64,000 bases of DNA from Xanthomonas arboricola (lineage in GTDB: Bacteria > Pseudomonadota > Gammaproteobacteria > Xanthomonadales > Xanthomonadaceae): NCBI RefSeq assembly GCF_002940665.1, contig NZ_MIGY01000003.1, forward strand, positions 787,573-851,572. The letters run 5' to 3'. Both the position numbers and the translations under genes were made by a program. Shown here one piece after another: positions 61,516 through 64,000 of this stretch (the first letter of the stretch is position 1; each line of letters begins with the position of its first letter). The notes below the pieces were generated by a model. That model was not told the DNA's origin and did not search any database. It worked only from the letters and a program-made list of their open reading frames with translations.

Positions 61516-61672
61516 CGGGAACCTTTGGACGGAAGTTCCCGGCAGCGTGTGCTGCAGCCTAGGCCGCGACCGGCCGCCGGGAGAGAGCGTGGGGGTGCGC
61601 GGACGGCGGCGGCAACGCCCGCGACAAACGACCCGATCCCCTGCGCCAATGCGCGGAATCGGAGGGGAGGCC

Positions 61673-61870
61673 TTACTTGGTCAGGATGAGCTTGTCGTTG
61701 CTGGTGTGGCGCAGGCGATAGACGCGGTCGCCATGCTGGATCAGCACTTCGCGACGGCCTTTGAGCAGCGCCTCGCTGCTGATGAGGTCTTCTGCGGGGA
61801 CGGCACGCGGGGCAGCGCGGTCGCGCAGGTTGACCGGTTCGGAGCGGAGCAGCACGGGATGAGCGGTCAT
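61673..61870 (-). CDS. hemP: hemin uptake protein HemP
   Basis: 65 residues. The HemP domain is recognised in the C-terminal half: ISSEALLKGRREVLIQHGDR and VYRLRHTSNDKLILTK, which match the RLRxTxxGKLILTK ending of the family. HemP proteins are small, strongly iron-regulated, and needed for full expression or activity of haem receptors in several bacteria. ATG 61870 is used; an open frame 16 codons longer crosses the Fur box and is unlikely. First gene of the haem unit. Confidence 0.88.
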   Translation of the reverse strand: MTAHPVLLRSEPVNLRDRAAPRAVPAEDLISSEALLKGRREVLIQHGDRVYRLRHTSNDKLILTK

Positions 61871-61901
61871 GATCTGGATCTCCAGTCGGTTGGCCAGACA
61901 A

Positions 61902-61920
61902 ATAATAACCATTCTCATTT
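61902..61920 (-). promoter_or_regulatory. Fur box upstream of hemP
   Basis: On the minus strand the 19 bases read AATGAGAATGGTTATTATT, a close match to the Fur consensus GATAATGATAATCATTATC with the expected alternating AT-rich hexamers. It ends 32 bases before the hemP ATG. A second, weaker copy of GATGAGAATGG follows upstream (61931-61945), so two Fur dimers or overlapping sites are possible. Iron-dependent repression of the haem unit is inferred. Confidence 0.8.
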
Positions 61921-62231
61921 AATGATCAAGAGCCATTCTCATCTTACCGACATGACCTTTGCATAGATTGGACGATTCCGATTCACCAGTCCTATTGAAA
62001 ATATCCGACCACGTTTTTCGCCGGTGTTTTTTAGGTGCGGAGATCGTTGTCTTGCTGATGAGGACTGCATTGGGCAAGCGAGAGGACTGACTGAACGGCG
62101 GACCATTGCGATGAGAGATTTTGCCGGTGTGCAGGACCGGCCAGATGCGGCCTCTCGTTTGCGTTGAAGAGCCCGACGAACCAACGCCGCGCAGTCGACC
62201 GTCCGCACTCACGCCCACCGCACGGCTGTCC
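61921..62231. other. intergenic region upstream of hemP
   Basis: About 310 bases between the aldo/keto reductase stop and the Fur box. It is noticeably more AT-rich than its surroundings around 61960-62040 and holds a second GATGAGAATGG motif near its start; otherwise I see no gene or structured RNA. Confidence 0.45.
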
Positions 62232-63200
62232 TCAGCGCGTCGCCGCCTCTACCCGTGCCCAACCGTCGGCTTCGACCTGGGTCAAGGTCTCCAGCGCGCC
62301 GAGATTTTCTTCCAGCTGCGCCACCCGACTGGCACCCAGGATCACCGTGGACACGTGCGAGTTGCGCAGGCACCAGGCGATGGCCAGGCGCGCGGGCGAC
62401 TGGCCCAGCGCGGCGGCCAAGGCGCAGAACGCGCGGGCGCGTTCCAGGCGGCGCGCTTCCGGCGCGCCTAGCACTTCGTCCTGCAACCATTGATTGCCCG
62501 GCTGGCCGAGGCGGCTGTCGGCGTCCACCCCGGCGTTGTACTTACCGGTCAGCAGGCCCGAGGCCAGCGGCGACCAGATCGTGGTGCCCAGCCCGCTCTC
62601 GCACAGCGGCGCGTATTCGCGCTCCAGCCGGTCGCGGTGCAGCAGGTTGTACTGCGGTTGCTCCATCGCCGGAGCGTGCAGGTGCTCCTGCTCGGCGATG
62701 CGGATGGCCTCGCGCAACTGCTCGGCGCTCCACTCGGAGGTGCCCCAGTACAGCACCTTGCCCTGGCGGATCAGGGCATCCATGCTGCGCACGGTTTCGC
62801 GGATCGGCGTGTCCGGGTCGGGCCGGTGACAGAAGTACAGGTCCAGATAGTCCACGCGCAGGCGCTTGAGCGCGGCATGGCAGGCGTCGGTGACATGCTT
62901 GCGCGAGAGTCCGCGCTGGGTCGGCCGCGGGCTGTCCACCGCGCCGAAGAACACCTTGCTCGACACGCAATAACCATCGCGCGGCAGGCGCAGATCGGCG
63001 ATCACATCGCCCATCACCTCTTCGGCGCGGCCGCGTGCGTAGACCTCGGCATTGTCGAAGAAATTGATGCCGTTGTCCCAGGCGGCGGCAATCAGGTTGC
63101 GCGCTTCGCTGCGCCCGATCTGCTTGCCGAAAGTGACCCAGGCCCCGAACGACAAGGCCGACAGCTGCAGCCCGGTGGCCCCCAGACGACGGTATTGCAT
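62232..63200 (-). CDS. aldo/keto reductase (potassium-channel beta-subunit-like)
   Basis: 322 residues, NADPH-dependent TIM-barrel reductase. The catalytic tetrad is visible: Asp and Tyr in NFFDNAEVYARGRAEEVMG near residue 50, Lys in YCVSSKVFFG and His in YLDLYFCHRPDPDTP. The segments GLGTTIWSPLASGLLTGKYN and the C-terminal STVILGASRVAQLEENLGAL place it with the Kv-beta/YghZ group. It acts on aldehydes or ketones, substrate unknown. ATG 63200 gives the normal MQYRRLGATGLQLSALSFG start. Confidence 0.94.
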   Translation of the reverse strand: MQYRRLGATGLQLSALSFGAWVTFGKQIGRSEARNLIAAAWDNGINFFDNAEVYARGRAEEVMGDVIADLRLPRDGYCVSSKVFFGAVDSPRPTQRGLSRKHVTDACHAALKRLRVDYLDLYFCHRPDPDTPIRETVRSMDALIRQGKVLYWGTSEWSAEQLREAIRIAEQEHLHAPAMEQPQYNLLHRDRLEREYAPLCESGLGTTIWSPLASGLLTGKYNAGVDADSRLGQPGNQWLQDEVLGAPEARRLERARAFCALAAALGQSPARLAIAWCLRNSHVSTVILGASRVAQLEENLGALETLTQVEADGWARVEAATR

Positions 63201-63373
63201 TGGCAGACTCCAACAACCTCCGCGGCGCCCTGCCCCGGATCGGCGTGCGCAGTGTAGGACGTGGTGCTGCCAGGGCGACAGGGTGAGGCGCCTTGGCACC
63301 GCACAGATCGGTCTCGCATGCACGTCTGCTGGTGTGGCGCATTGCGTTCAACGATGACGTGGCAATGCAGGAG

Positions 63374-63527
63374 TTGCTTGCCGATCAGCAGTAGCAATCT
63401 TAGGAGCGTGTTGTCGCGTCCGGGGACGGGACCGTGTGGCGGCATGGATGCCGCCACCGAGCCTCCACGGACGGATTCACGGCGTGTCCCGCCACTGGAT
63501 GCGGCGCCGCGCTGCCGACCGACTCCG
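63374..63527 (+). repeat. long interspersed repeat, copy A (direct)
   Basis: A 154-base block beginning TTGCTTGCCGATCAGC and containing GTGTGGCGGCATGGATGCCG, CCACCGAGCCTCCACGGACG and GGATTCACGGCGTGTCCC. The same block returns almost unchanged at 63848-64000. The GGCGGCATGGATGCCGCC core is itself a palindrome. Confidence 0.88.
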
Positions 63528-63610
63528 CACACCGATCCATCTGTGCACCACATCTATAGTTCCACGCGAATGCTCCGGTCTTCTGCGGGCGCTTGCACGC
63601 GTACCGGTGT

Positions 63611-63674
63611 GGGACACGCCGCAAGTACGTCCGTGTAGGCTCTGGCGCGGCATCCATGCCGCTCAAGGTCCCAC
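63611..63674 (-). repeat. long interspersed repeat, copy B (inverted, diverged)
   Basis: Reading the minus strand gives GGGACC..GAGCGGCATGGATGCCGC, GAGCCTACACGGACGTACTT and GCGGCGTGTCCC, clearly the core of copies A and C in opposite orientation but with several substitutions. It lies midway between them. Confidence 0.78.
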
Positions 63675-63847
63675 GCCGGCACCCGCGCAAGCACCACCGG
63701 TTGTTGTCGGTTGCGGAAAGAAATGCCGAGGTCCTGCTGGGCGACAGGTCCTTCGTAGCGTCCATCCTGGCGCCGTGAGAGCAGATAGATGGCTTGCCGA
63801 TTACATCGGAAAGGAAGTCCACAGGAATCAACACGTGCTTGAAAGCA

Positions 63848-64000
63848 TTGCTTGCCGATCAGCTGTAGCACTTTGGGAGCGTGGTGCTGCGTCCGGGGGC
63901 GGGACCGTGTGGCGGCATGGATGCCGCCACCGAGCCTCCACGGACGGATTCACGGCGTGTCCCGACACCGGATGCGGCGCCGCGCTGCCGACCAATTCCG
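63848..64000 (+). repeat. long interspersed repeat, copy C (direct), cut by the window edge
   Basis: A near-copy of 63374-63527: same start TTGCTTGCCGATCAGC, the GGCGGCATGGATGCCGCC core and the GGATTCACGGCGTGTCCC end, with scattered substitutions in the first 60 bases. The window ends inside or at the end of it, so the array may go on. Confidence 0.88.

Noticed and set aside
63400-63871. Two overlapping minus-strand frames (144 and 105 codons) in the terminal repeat region
   Set aside because: They are built from the repeats themselves, lack family motifs and read through direct and inverted copies.
1-64000. CRISPR arrays, tRNA or rRNA genes, prophage, conjugation or known anti-phage operons
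   Set aside because: None seen on reading both strands; the repeats present are tandem heptads, REP-like palindromes and interspersed blocks without spacer periodicity.

Overview
The window is high-GC gammaproteobacterial chromosome and reads as Xanthomonas (family at least Xanthomonadaceae). The pointers are the ahpC / ahpF-oxyR arrangement, a proline iminopeptidase of the X. campestris type, the dense lptD-surA-pdxA-rsmA-apaG-apaH run, 7-bp GGGAATC-type tandem repeats behind stop codons, and REP-like palindromes built on GTAGGAGCGCACCTGGGCGCGA. I see no rRNA or tRNA gene, no CRISPR array, no transposase gene and no prophage or conjugation genes. Most of the window is core chromosome, with a few islands of gene decay.

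Layout. 1-5.2 kb: a truncated DUF1631-like gene, then a tightly overlapping operon (nitroreductase, 5'-3' exonuclease, NUDIX hydrolase, N-formylglutamate amidohydrolase), facing proline iminopeptidase and prmC. 5.3-8.9 kb: the peroxide-stress locus ahpC, ahpF, oxyR, with a readable OxyR site and promoter. 9.2-16.6 kb: rnk, transaldolase, a PfpI-like protein, msrA, a LuxR-type regulator, a GST with a DUF2007 gene, glnS. 16.8-24 kb: a DMT exporter, a Cys-rich exported protein, a nucleoside deaminase, rlmM, a Tat-exported Gfo/Idh/MocA oxidoreductase divergent from an SMP-30-like protein, an unrecognised winged-helix-like protein and an EF-hand protein.

24.1-29.6 kb is a hydroxycinnamate (ferulate/p-coumarate) catabolic block: a MarR regulator with a perfect 21-bp operator, p-hydroxycinnamoyl-CoA hydratase/lyase, an acyl-CoA ligase and a LysR regulator. 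The aldehyde dehydrogenase expected between lyase and ligase survives only as a C-terminal scrap, and the ring-cleaving gallate/protocatechuate-type dioxygenase next to the LysR gene is a pseudogene with an internal deletion and two frame changes. This is a catabolic route caught in partial erosion.

30.1-44.6 kb: two ubiquinone-biosynthesis monooxygenases, a small membrane protein beside a PduO-type cobalamin adenosyltransferase, a histone-deacetylase-like amidohydrolase, the lptD-surA-pdxA-rsmA-apaG-apaH operon, and convergent folA-thyA-lgt. 44.6-54.9 kb: LemA/TPM-domain genes, dgkA, a GDSL hydrolase, a two-component system, and tesA divergent from a YbbA/YbbP-type ABC pair whose ATPase has no ordinary start codon. 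55-58.8 kb: a TauD-like dioxygenase with a sulfonate/nitrate-type ABC importer.

58.9-64 kb: a Fur-controlled haem-uptake operon (hemP, TonB-dependent receptor, two accessory genes) in which the receptor has lost its whole beta-barrel, then an aldo/keto reductase, and at the window edge a cluster of about 150-bp repeats in direct-inverted-direct order. No unmistakably new multi-gene system is present. The best leads are the eroding aromatic and haem loci, the AUC-start ATPase, the winged-helix orphan at 22.7 kb and the repeat families.
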